Shown piece after piece: positions 32,586 through 41,507 of a stretch of 41,507 nucleotides of DNA; positions within the stretch are counted from its first letter, which is position 1; each line of letters starts with the position of its first letter. The translations under genes and the position numbers were made by a program. The notes under the pieces were generated by a model. It made no database searches and had not been told where the DNA came from. It worked only from the letters and a program-made list of their open reading frames with translations. Source of the DNA: Nemertoderma westbladi (lineage: Eukaryota; Xenacoelomorpha; Nemertodermatida; Nemertodermatidae). The stretch is taken from positions 1-41,507 of the forward strand of contig JAUCBJ010004352.1 of NCBI GenBank assembly GCA_032718475.1. Reading direction: 5' to 3'.

Positions 32586-32943
32586 GTGACAAGAGAGTGG
32601 AGAGGTGATAGTGCGGAGTGCGAAGAGAGCGTGGGCGCAATTCAAGTGTGGGGGAGGAGAAGTGAGAGGAAGAGTGTGGGACGAGGAGGTCCGGGGGTAT
32701 GCGAGAGTTGGAGTAGAGTGGTGAGAGTGTTGGGGAAACAAAAATTGTGTGAGAGAAGCGCACGATCGGCCCGACACGAGACGCCAGAGGGTAGTGACAT
32801 CATACCCATAGGGAGCGGCCTGGAAAGCCGACTCCGAAAAAATATACCCACCCCACACCCGATGTTAGATCGGGATCCAGCAGAATTGTAGCGCACTTTG
32901 GTTGGATGCTATCTTCTCACCGGGAAGATAGCATGGGGGGGAG
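32586..32943 (+). other. 3' end of LTR-element interior with hairpin and polypurine tract
   Basis: The plus frame 32586-32891 stays open (101 codons) but resembles no retroelement domain. A perfect 11-bp-stem hairpin lies at 32906-32934 (ATGCTATCTTC / GAAGATAGCAT). The purine run GGGGGGGAG at 32935-32943 abuts the 3' LTR and is the likely plus-strand primer. Confidence 0.7.
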
Positions 32944-33477
32944 TGTTAGCTTATCCAATTCCGCTAACACAAACCCATAGAGTGAGCCATAAAGCAATAT
33001 TGGGAGCACGAGGTTGATTACCAATCAACCTCGTGTCAGCCCAGTAAACGGGGACAATAGGCCCCAAAGGAGACACACACAATAGGGGTCAGGGGCCAAA
33101 CCCCTAACCGAGAGAGAACACAGGGAGTGAAGGGAAACACTCCAAAGGGTGCCAACAGGGGTATCAACCAATCAGAGGGGGGAAAGGCATCGATTGAGTA
33201 GCAATAAGGCCACCGTGCAATATAACCAGTAACCTGTAATCATTCATTCAGTTTACTCAGTCAGATCAGTAGGGTGGAACGGGGACTTCTGTCACCGTCC
33301 GCTACCGCCATCATACTTATATTACCTGTTGTGTCATACTATATCTATATCTATATATCAGACTATTATACCTTATACATATAACCGAACACCAGAACTC
33401 TTTTACCTTTCACACACGGCGGGGACGCGTGGATAGAAAACCCAACGGATAAACCGGGATCCGTAGATCCCGTCACA
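32944..33477 (+). repeat. 3' LTR, 534 bp
   Basis: Same length and, by eye, same sequence as the 5' LTR. It ends GTCACA and is followed by the target duplication GGGGA. Confidence 0.97.
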
Positions 33478-33482
33478 GGGGA

Positions 33483-34009
33483 TTTACTTGACTGACAGCG
33501 AACAGCTTTTAAGAGTAGTGTTAATGGTCCCCGATTAATATGTGAAGACTTATTTCATCATTGTATTGTAAAATCACGAAACGACTGATTGTTAATAAAC
33601 TGCGTAATTAATGCTTTTTGTACAGAAAACCACACTAAGGTTAATGTGGTGCACTTTCAATATAAATCCATATATCACAATATAAGAGTAGGAATAACAT
33701 TGGAATGATTCTGCATATTATTTGCATATTATATGGGCTATATTTTTTAAATGGGACTGAATGGATCCCTTTAAACAATAACGTTTCATTCAATTTAAGA
33801 CATTATGAATTGACATGAAGGTTATGTTATTCGTATAAATTCAGCTTTTATTATATCCTTACATTTTTATTTTCCTCTAATTTATTTTGTGATATTGATG
33901 ACTATAATTTAAATAATTGTTTCTGTTGCTTCTTCTATATGGATCGCCATCTAAATTGGAAAAAGGCTCGGTTGATTGAGTTTCGTGGAGACTTGGTGTA
34001 TGTAGAAGT
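33483..34009. other. AT-rich sequence; TIR-like start
   Basis: The first 30 bases (ACTGACAGCGAACAGC) resemble, inverted, the terminal part of the 54-bp repeat at 9223. No gene was seen in the rest. Confidence 0.4.
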
Positions 34010-34512
34010 ACTACTAGGATCGGCATGCTGCATTGCAGCTGCATTTTTAAGAATGCTGTGCCGGCTTGTCAACAAAATTGCACCGCCACAACTCCCTATC
34101 ACCCATGACATTTGCTAGATCATCCGCATCTTTAAGGCCAGTGTCCTTTAAGATGCGTCTCAAGAAAGTCATGGGCTGTCCACCATGCTTATTCACTCCA
34201 TGAGGCTGCCAAAGTACAAGATTATGCACTGGCTGGTCCTCACGGCGAAAGCAATGTCCTGCAAAGCGGAGGCGATTTTGTTCTAGTGTCAAGCTTGGGG
34301 AACCAATGAGACACCTCCAATGTTATATAGTGTCTGGTTGGAGATGTGTGCATTGTACTTGACACAATGAACCCGGCGTAGCATTCTTGTGAATGTGCCA
34401 TCCAGAGATTTGGTGTCCTCAGCAGTTAGAGCCCAGCATGGACTCCCATAGAGGACTACTGGAACTACTGCTGCTCTAAATAATCGGACCTTAAGTTTCC
34501 GATTAATTCTCG
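34010..34512 (-). mobile_element. RTE-like 3' end (family B), 5'-truncated, tail copy 3
   Basis: The minus strand reads RKLKVRLFRAAVVPVVLYGS, PCWALTAEDTKSLDGTFTRM, RRVHCVKYNAHISNQTLYN, VSLVP. After a 1-base loss in the G run near 34296 (4 G where other copies have 5) it gives LEQNRLRFAGHCFRREDQ and MGDRELW to a stop at 34047, then a short TAG tail. It preserves the C-terminal segment missing from the long copy at 38.4-40.8 kb. Confidence 0.9.
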
Positions 34513-35012
34513 GTGTAGAGGTAGTATCATACTTAAGTATGAAACATCTCAATTGTAGCAGTTTTGTATTCAGTTTAAGGTAAATCAGGTCGAGTATTGC
34601 GATTTTTGATTGATGAATCGGGTTCACTAAGCCAAAGGTAATGACAATCGCACCTGATCCTGAAAAAAAGACGTCTGACGCGCAACAATAAGAGTTACGA
34701 TACAATAATTATCTCAAGAATTTACAGGTAATTAATCTTAATCTTAGACATTATTGATCAATAATTGATCATGACTTTTTCTAGGCCATTCTAGATATTT
34801 ATACTATCTTAATCCGGTTTTTAATTGGGGATAAAATTCCCAATCCAGGCTCTGCTTCCATTATATTTCAGCTGATTTTTTATAAGGATAATTTGACCGA
34901 AGAAACTTGATAAATAATTCCGTTTTGCTTATTTGGTTGGTACTGTACTTAGACCTACTTACAATATAGGCATCATATTAATGTAATACTATGATAAATA
35001 AAACGATATAAA
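34513..35012. other. AT-rich sequence, no gene seen
   Basis: No domain was recognised. The minus frame continuing to 34705 is read-through outside the RTE copy. Confidence 0.5.
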
Positions 35013-35307
35013 ACCAATATAGTCTTCGTTGCATCCGAGACAGGTCATGACATAAATAACATTTTTGCTGTTACAATTTAGATGATGTCGGATTGTAAAT
35101 GGCCGTACTGCGTTTAGAAATTTTAGAACTGCGAAATGCGAAAACAAAAAAGGGAGGTGTGAAATATGCGACGTCATTGGTATAGCAACAGTTCTAAAAT
35201 TTCTAAACGCAGTACGGCCATTTACAATCCGACATCATCTAAATTGTAACAGCAAAAATGTTATTTATGTCATGACCTGTCTCGGATGCAACGAAGACTA
35301 TATTGGT
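35013..35307. repeat. 118-bp perfect inverted repeat around a 59-bp spacer
   Basis: 35013-35130 and 35190-35307 are perfect inverted copies by eye. Both arms encode the same GIY-YIG segment in opposite directions, so this is an inverted duplication of part of a Penelope-like element. Confidence 0.95.
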
Positions 35308-35470
35308 CAAACCATTAATTTTAGAGCGCGCACTAATTTGCACAAAAATCATATACGGGATAAAAGTCAATAACATATGAAGTGCAGCGAACATATAAAA
35401 AGTTGTGGTATGGCCCAATTTACAATAATTCCATTTTACCAATGTCCTTCTGACGATTTACCTTTGCTAT
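35137..35470 (+). pseudogene. Penelope-like element, GIY-YIG endonuclease fragment
   Basis: The plus strand reads KKGRCEICDVI (the CxxC of the linker zinc motif), KFLNAVRPFTIRHHLNCNSK, NVIYVMTCLGCNEDYIGQT (the IY...YIG core), then RARTNLHKNHIRD, which carries the conserved Arg and His. After a TAA at 35371 it gives HMKCSEHIKSCGMAQFTIIP (the usual HIxxC and FxIxP). This order is specific to Penelope-like elements. No RT domain was seen upstream. The TAA and the isolation mean the copy is inactive. The left arm at 35013-35130 repeats the KFLNAV...DYIG part on the minus strand. Confidence 0.8.
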
Positions 35471-37242
35471 CTATTGACCTACGAGGACCATTTCATAAAA
35501 CTGTTTAGGCCCTCATTAAATTGCTAATGCACAGGGCACAGCACAACGACACAAAGGCCCGCTTAGGCCCGCCCCATTGTTACTCAACAAAGATAATATT
35601 GTGTAACTACCCAACACCTCTAGGCCCACAGCAACAAAGCAGTACAATATACCATTCAAACTCAATTTGGGGGAATTCCACATTATTGGCCCCACTGAAA
35701 GAAAGGAGACATATATAACTCACCCTTTGAACAGTAAGAAAGCTACACAATATTTTTACCGCTGAAGAGCCAACGCGAAATGCATTCGGTATTTTAACAT
35801 TAATAATAATAAATGAGCTTTTTTACTGTATATATATATTATTTATTTATCTGTACTATCTAATAAACATAATTAAATCATTTTTATATAATATAATTAA
35901 TGAAAACTGGCTAACATATCGTTTTATTTATCTTATTTCTATCGGATGTCACCTTAAAGCAAACTACTTCTATATGTAATAATATTATAGCGTGTGAAAG
36001 ATGGAAAATATCCCATCTTATTTATTATTAACCAATTATTTCTGGTTTGCTCTTCTCATTACTTATTTACAGGTAATATATGAATTTTTGTAACAGACAA
36101 ATTGAGCTAATTATATATCAAAAAATTTGAAAGAAAATTCAGTAGTGTATAAATAATACATGGAATAGTGGATATAATTCGAATAATGGCAGAAATGTTG
36201 CGCCGGGCTTGCCACATCAATTATTAATGAGTTTTATATAATGGGCTTCATTTGAAGTTTTCTTAATTTGGTATTCCTTAGATACCAAAGCCCTTTCGTC
36301 TCTCTTGTTTATTCTGTCAGTAACTAGCCACGCCATTAATTCACTGGGTTTGAAAGTCTAAAAGACGACTTGCCCACTTTACAAATCACAGTTTCTGGAA
36401 GACCTTTGGTGATTGCAATTAGAGTATTTCTTTTTTCAATCCTTGTTTTTTAAAAATATTACCACTAGGACCTCACCTCTACCAAAGTACAAATTATTAA
36501 TTATTTTTTTACAATAGTTTTACACTTTAGTCTGGTTTTAAAATAATTTATACCCCACGATTTACCCTTTATGACCTCGGGAAAAAAATATTATTTGTAA
36601 TAAATATCTAAATTTGAATCACCTTTTTTAATGTTTTTCATTTAGCAATAACAAAAAAATAATTACGTACGGAATTATTAAAACTACGGGTAGTGTCTTG
36701 TAGCAGATGTTACAGGAATGTCAATGTCTGAACATGAACATGGGAAGTGTCCTCACACTCCCACCAAAGAGCTGGCTTCCCCAGTACAACATCATTCATT
36801 GGCTATCTATTCTAAGAGGGCAGTGGGCGACAACACTCAGCCATTTTCAATTCCCCTTTGCTGCAGGGTTTTGGTAATAAGACCTCGCTACCGATGTCGT
36901 GCAATGCCTAATTTGTTACGTCAACAACGTATATTATGCAGGGACCTCGTGTATGAATCATCAAGGGATTCTGCAGTAACAAACCAGTGGCAGTTGCTAG
37001 CAGCACAGACGTCAGCCACGAAAGTCTCTATCTTCAGATAAGTTTTGATAATCAGGATATTTCCACAACTGTGATGGTATTTTTAATTCAGACCATGTCT
37101 TACCCTTTCCAAATCGATGGTCATGCTGTAGTCTTGGTTTGGTGTGCGATACATATCTTTGAGAATGGATTATTTGATCAATTAATTTAATTATCATTAT
37201 TATTTATTGATCCAATTAATGATTCTGCAAACAACAAGGCAA
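35471..37242. other. AT-rich sequence, no recognised gene
   Basis: One plus frame of 107 codons (36718-37041) starts at ATG but shows no known domain, signal peptide or repeat. It lies near the LINE fragment that follows and could be chance. Confidence 0.45.
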
Positions 37243-37950
37243 GTGGTCTGGTTAACTTATTTTCTGAGCATCTTAAACAGGCAGCCCCGTTCCTGGTTAT
37301 ATTCATAAATTTGCTTTATAATGTCTGCCTCTATACAGCGAAACTCAGATCGACCTGGAAATCAAGTATAATTAATATTATCTACAAAGGTAGAGGTGCC
37401 GTCACAAACACGGATAATTACCGTGGTATTGCCCTTATCTGTGTGTCTCTCAAAATCTTAACCCCACTGATTAATTAATAAACGGACAGGTCATCGCTCA
37501 TTACCTCCCACGAGAACAATTTGGCTTTCTCCCTGGCATATTATCAAAAGAAGCAATCTCTAACTTATCAAGGACATATCCTTTGGTTTCCAATCCCCTT
37601 CTAGGCAGCAACATGTAATATATGCAGCATTCATTAATTTAAAAGCCTTTGACATGGTCTCCTGTGCTAAACTTATTTAAAAACTTTACTCCGCTGGTAC
37701 CAGAGGAAAGTTATATATTCAATAATCTAATAAAGGAGCTGCTCAACAACAGTTTCCAAGTGTTCGACGGAGCTTGCTTCCTCGTTATTTACTCAAACAA
37801 CGAGGACGACATACAAAAGCCTGTTTCAACGCACTCCATGGCTGGTGCCTCTCCAACAGGATGGAAGTTAACTTGGTCAAAACAAAGGTAAGTAAATTTC
37901 GTAAAGGAGGCCACCTTGCCACCAATGACAAATTCACTTACGGGGGAGAG
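37243..37950 (+). pseudogene. LINE reverse transcriptase fragment
   Basis: The plus strand, in changing frames, gives EHLKQAAPFLVIFINLLYN, STWKSSIINIIYKGRGA, NTDNYRGIALICVSLKIL (RT1-like), LPREQFGFLPG (RT2), VIYAAFINLKAFDMVSCAKL (RT3, with Asn in place of the catalytic Asp of the DxxKAFD motif). It ends with WCLSNRMEVNLVKTKVSKFR and KGG (RT6-like). The FADD box and RT4 are deleted between QVFD and the CLSNRM segment. Stops and frameshifts are frequent, so it is dead. It differs from the two RTE-like families in this window and may match the LINE of 3230-3718. It abuts the palindromic DNA element. Confidence 0.75.
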
Positions 37951-38035
37951 GGGGGGGGGATGTTGTGTGCCTTATCGGATATACCAACGCGAACACGAGC
38001 ATAACTTTCGCAATGAAGGGTACAAACGTGATCTA

Positions 38036-38435
38036 CACGGAAGGACAAATGTATCATACCATTGGAGGCAATCTTTTTATTTATAAAACGATAGATATGG
38101 ATGACGGAAAACTGCTGCTAAATTTTTTTCCAAATCTGTCGTGCCGTTTTTGAGATATAGCATTTTATATTACGCTCCCATGGCCTACTACAGTATATAT
38201 AGACAGCCTAATAAGCTGCATTTTGAGGCCATTCAAAAAGAGACCAGTTTTTTTTACAACAACTTGATATTTTGATGTAATTCTTTAATTTGACAGAATT
38301 GAAGTATTCTCGTTAAGCAAGATACTAAATTATATGGTAGCTAGTGTTTTAGGTAGGTTTAGCTAGCAATTTCAACACTGGTTCCGACATCCTACTTTCT
38401 TCTCTAATTATTTTGTAGTAGCTAGTTCTTATTCT
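38036..38435 (+). repeat. Left arm of the palindromic element, outer part
   Basis: Pairs with about 41038-41451. It ends AGTTCTTATT, which is duplicated at 40813-40822 as the RTE target site. Confidence 0.85.
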
Positions 38436-38467
38436 TCAGACTTAGTCTGCGTGCTAGCAGAACAGCT

Positions 38468-38786
38468 AAATCTGCCTTGCCGCGACATGACTGGTCCTGT
38501 TATGATTTCTAGTTACTTTCTAAGATAGGTAGGTACATTTGGAGAGGAATTATGAACAATTTCCATTTGAAAAAAATAATTGCAGTGGACTGGACAACCA
38601 CTAAAATCAAACTCTCTATATACAGTATATCCTTTAAACATCGGTTTGCTGAACTTACACTAAACCAATCAATTCGATGAGTATTTTCTATTCCACTTTT
38701 AAGTGAGGAAATACCAATACGGAATATTATTTAGCAACCTGATACAATAATATCGAAATCTGCTTTGCCGCGGCATGACTGGTCCT
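38468..38786. repeat. 31-bp direct repeats flanking a 257-bp insert in the RTE
   Basis: AAATCTGC[C/T]TTGCCGCG at 38468 and at 38756 starts two 31-bp copies with two differences. The intervening 257 bp is non-coding and interrupts the KSALPRHDWS reading. It may be a small insertion with a long target duplication or a local duplication. Confidence 0.65.
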
Positions 38787-40812
38787 CTCTGTTGCAACAG
38801 CCAAGTGTGAGATGCAGCTTCACATTACAGGTGAGCAACAGGTATGAGGTTCTTGCCTCTGGGGCGGCAGATCACTGTGAGGGCTATACTGCCTTCACAG
38901 AGGCAGTTAAGTTAGCAGCTGCAGAAACAGTTCCTGTATACCCTCGAAACAGGAAACGGGCCCCCTGGACTGACAACAAAATTCAGAAGTGCCGAAATGA
39001 CCTTCATAAGGCGCAGAAAGAGTCCCGACTCAAACAGACTACAGCGGCCAAGAATGCAGTTAAGGCTGCATCTAGGTCCCTGAACAGGCAGTACTCTGTT
39101 AATCTACAAGAGCTAATAAACCAACAGGTTGATGCCATCAATGATGCTGACGACAGCAGGCAATCATCCCAGGCATGGAAATCGATCAACTTGCTTACTG
39201 GGCTGAAAAGCCAACCAAGGTTAAGGCTGTATCACCAGCCGATCGCCTCAATGGTTGGAAAGCCCACTTTGAAAAGCTCCTCAATAATGACAGGGTATTG
39301 CCTGATAACTTTATAGAAGTAAAAGTGTCTGAGTCTGTACTCCCAGATATTCCCATTGGCGATATCTCCTTTGCAGAAGTGAAGGCTGCTGCAAAGAGCA
39401 TTAAGACCAATCGTGCCAGTGGAGTAGATGGTGTTCCCCCTGAGGTCTTTAAAATACCTGAGTGTTTAAATCTCATCTATCCCATCATAGTAGACATGTA
39501 GCGAACAACAAGAGTCCCACAAGAAATGAAAACAAATAAGTTGGTGCCAGTTCCCAAGAAGGGCAACCTAACACTCTATGGTTCTTTTCGGGGAATCTCA
39601 TTGATCTCGATTGCTGCAAAGCTATACAATAGGATTCTATTAAATCGCATCAGGAATCCCATTGAGAGACTGCTCCGTGGAAATCAGAATGGGTTCCGTA
39701 AAGGTCATGGTACCATGGAGCCTATTTTGGCACTTAGAAGGATAATTGAAGAATTATCAAAAAAGAAAGACAGGCATCTGGCTGTTATCTTTGTTGACTT
39801 CTTCAAGGCCTTTGATTCAGTCTCTCACTCACGTATGTTCAGCATACTTTCATTATATGGGATTCCTGATGAAATTATTGCAGCAATAAGATCAGTATAT
39901 GATGGCTCGACAACATTTGGGTCTACTGTTGACGGTGACACAGAACCATTTGAAGTGTTATGGGGCGTCCTCCAAGGAGACACACTTGCACCATTCTTGT
40001 TCATTATTGTGGTTGACTATGTTCTACACATGTCCTTAGATCATCATAATGATGATGGGGTGATGATAACTACACCTACTGGCTCCAGAAGTCGAGGAAA
40101 TCCTGCCAAGTACCTAACTGATCTAGACTTTGCTGATGACTTAGGAGTACTCTCAGAATCACTAGAGGGAGCCCAACGGCTCCTCAGCTCATTAGAACAT
40201 GCTGCTTCTAGTGTTGGTCTTTTTATTAACTCCAAAAAGACCAAAATGTTGACAGTAAACTTTGAAAGTCCTCAGCAAGACTCTGACCGAATGAGTATAA
40301 GTTCAAGGGATGATGGTATGCTTGAGCATGTGGACGACTTCTGTTACCTGGGATCATGGATCCGGTAGTCAGGTGATGCTTTGAATAGTAAAGGAATGGC
40401 ATGGGCAGCCTTGAATAGGCTTTCCAGGATTTGGAAGTCACATAGAATTCATCGGAAACTTAAGGTCCGATTATTTAGAGCAGCAGTAGTTCCAGCACTC
40501 CTCTATGGGAGTCCATGCTGGGCTCTAACTGCTGAGGACACCAAATCTCTGGATGACACATTCACAAGAATGCTACGCCGGGTTCATTGTGTCAAGTACA
40601 ATGCACACATCTCCAACCAGACACTATATAACATTGGAGGTGTCTCATTGGTTCCCCCAAGCTTGACACTAGAACAAATTCGCCTCCGCTTTGCAGGAGA
40701 TTACTTTCGCATTGAGGACCAGACAGTGCATAATCTTGTGCTTTGGTTGCGCAGCATTCTTAAAAATGCAGCTGCAATGCAGCATGCCTATCCTAGTAGT
40801 AGTAGTAGTAGT
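38765..40812 (+). pseudogene. Reverse transcriptase of the family B RTE, broken
   Basis: RT motifs occur in order: YGSFRGISLISIAAKLYNRI (RT1), NQNGFRKGHGTMEPILALRR (RT2), VIFVDFFKAFDSVSH (RT3, catalytic Asp), GVLQGDTLAPFLFIIVVDY (RT4), LTDLDFADDLGVL (RT5, FADD box), INSKKTKMLTV (RT6) and VDDFCYLGSWI (RT7). A thumb and C-terminal part follow, with FRAAVVPALLYGSPCWAL. All catalytic Asp residues are intact. Breaks: a frameshift near 39215; TAG at 39499-39501 where a Trp is usual; TAG at 40366-40368 after GSWIR. The segment between LVLW and the SILKNAAAMQHA 3' region is also deleted (about 150 bp compared with 34010-34512). Identical motif order and the FADD box place it near the RTE clade, but the exact clade needs a tree. 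Confidence 0.88.
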
Positions 40813-40822
40813 AGTTCTTATT

Positions 40823-41451
40823 AGTATTTGTATAGAAAATGGTCCAGAACATGTTAGCTATTCAGTTAAAAAATTTTTTTTAGTGATTTTAAACACGTTT
40901 TAGAACGATGCCATGCGTTTTAAATATAATCCAGATTTTTATAAAAAAATTTTCTAGAACAAAAAATATTTGTTCTAGAACATTTAATTTTTTTTAATGA
41001 ATAGCTAACATGTTCTGGAACATTTTCTATACGAATAGTAATAAGAACTAGCTACTACAAGATATTTATAGAAGGAAATAGGATGTCGGAACCAGTGTCA
41101 AAATTACTAGCTAAAGCTACCTAAAACACTAGCTACCATATAATTTAGTATCTTGCTTCAAGAGGAGACTTCAATTCAGTCAAATTAAAGAATTATATCA
41201 AAATATCAAATTGTTGTAAAAAAAACTGGTATATTTTTGAATGGCCTCAAAATGCAGCTTATAAGGCCGTGTATATATAGTAGGCCATGGCATGGGAGCG
41301 TTATATGTTATATAAAGTGCTATACCGGTATCTCAAAAACCGCACGACAGATTTTAAAAATATTTTAACAGTGACGTTATTACACCAATACCTATTGATT
41401 AAAAAAATAAAAAGATTGCCTCCAGGGGTATGATACATTTGTCCTTCCGTG
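40823..41451 (-). repeat. Rest of left arm, centre and right arm of the palindromic element
   Basis: 40814-40880 and 40985-41049 are inverted copies with few mismatches (GTATAGAAAATG / CATTTTCTATAC; AGAACATGTTAGCTATTCA). The remainder (41050-41451) pairs with 38036-38425. Confidence 0.85.
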
Positions 41452-41453
41452 TA

Positions 41454-41507
41454 TATTTAGTATTCCATGTTGCATACATACATTCGAACTACAGTTTGGA
41501 AATTTAG
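41454..41507. other. Flank of the palindromic element
   Basis: Too short to interpret; nothing was recognised. Confidence 0.5.

Larger units (their letters stand above)
25739..33477 (+). mobile_element. Complete, young, gag-only LTR retrotransposon (Bel/Pao-like)
   Basis: Two 534-bp LTRs (TGTTAGC...GTCACA) bound the element. The 5-bp target duplication GGGGA lies at 25734-25738 and 33478-33482. I found no difference between the LTRs by eye, so insertion is very recent. The only protein recognised is a gag-like frame with two zinc knuckles of Bel/Pao spacing. Protease, RT, RNase H and integrase motifs are absent from the 6.7-kb interior. It is therefore a non-autonomous element of the gag-retaining type that must borrow enzymes from a relative. 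The 3' 2.8 kb of the interior is repetitive and non-coding. No clear tRNA primer-binding site (TGG start) follows the 5' LTR. Confidence 0.93.
38436..40812 (+). mobile_element. RTE-like non-LTR retrotransposon (family B), near-complete RT
   Basis: This is the longest copy of family B, 5'-truncated in the pre-RT region (RLSLRASRTAKSALPRHDWS). It is flanked by the target duplication AGTTCTTATT (38426-38435 and 40813-40822) and ends in (TAG)n. A 288-bp direct-repeat unit interrupts it at 38468-38786. The APE endonuclease is not present. Together with copies at 6913, 7925 and 34010 it shows that this family was repeatedly active here. Confidence 0.9.
38036..41451. mobile_element. Long-armed palindromic DNA element with TA flanks, invaded by an RTE
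   Basis: Both ends read inward CACGGAAGGACAAATG and are flanked by TA (38034-38035, 41452-41453). The left arm (38036-38435) is about 85 percent identical to the inverted right arm. Beyond the RTE insert the palindrome resumes at 40823 and continues through the centre near 40950, where GAACAAAAAATATTTGTTC is itself palindromic. Without the RTE the element would be about 1.03 kb with arms of about 470 bp and no transposase. TA duplication fits a Tc1/mariner-type foldback MITE, but the superfamily is an inference. Confidence 0.85.

Noticed and set aside
36718-37041. 107-codon plus-strand frame as a host gene
   Set aside because: No domain, signal peptide or homology recognised; the length is within chance for AT-rich DNA beside a LINE fragment.

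Overview
This window reads as nuclear DNA of an animal, most likely a marine invertebrate. It is AT-rich, has no bacterial-type gene organisation, and is dominated by families found in metazoan genomes: RTE-like and NeSL-like non-LTR retrotransposons, a Bel/Pao-like LTR element, a Penelope-like GIY-YIG fragment, palindromic DNA elements and minisatellites. The species cannot be fixed from the sequence. Only one plausible host gene was found: a small secreted cysteine-rich protein at 23176-23535, minus strand.

Layout. 1-5.2 kb is mostly featureless, with an 85-bp snap-back palindrome (438-522), a 31-bp tandem repeat (2663-2786) and a minus-strand LINE fragment (3230-3718). 5.2-6.0 kb is a decayed RTE-like RT (family A). 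6.8-12.55 kb is one decayed minus-strand NeSL-like retrotransposon. Its Ulp1 protease part (11877-12548) is separated from its RT and restriction-like endonuclease parts (6833-9208) by a 2.66-kb inverted-repeat DNA element (9219-11876) flanked by a 10-bp direct repeat. Two 5'-truncated RTE tails (family B) have also landed in it. 13.8-15.7 kb is a 122-bp tandem array. 17781-21880 is a 50-bp minisatellite of 82 units with a higher-order period of about 1.65-1.8 kb.

24.0-24.7 kb is a family A RTE 3' end. 25739-33477 is a complete, very young LTR retrotransposon: 534-bp LTRs identical by eye, and GGGGA target duplications. It has a Bel/Pao-like gag reading frame of about 1,233 codons broken by one in-frame TGA. 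There is no recognisable protease, RT, RNase H or integrase. About 2.8 kb of its 3' interior is non-coding and contains roughly 41 copies of a short hairpin. At 34.0-34.5 kb is another family B tail. At 35.0-35.5 kb is a Penelope-like GIY-YIG fragment with 118-bp perfect inverted arms. At 37.2-37.95 kb is a LINE RT fragment. At 38036-41451 a long-armed palindromic DNA element with TA flanks contains a nearly full-length but dead family B RTE.

How the parts relate. The insertions can be layered: NeSL-like element first, then RTE tails and the TIR element inside it; palindromic element first, then RTE inside its left arm, then a small duplication or insertion inside the RTE. The LTR element is the youngest event. 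It lacks enzymes, so it would depend on an autonomous relative elsewhere in the genome.
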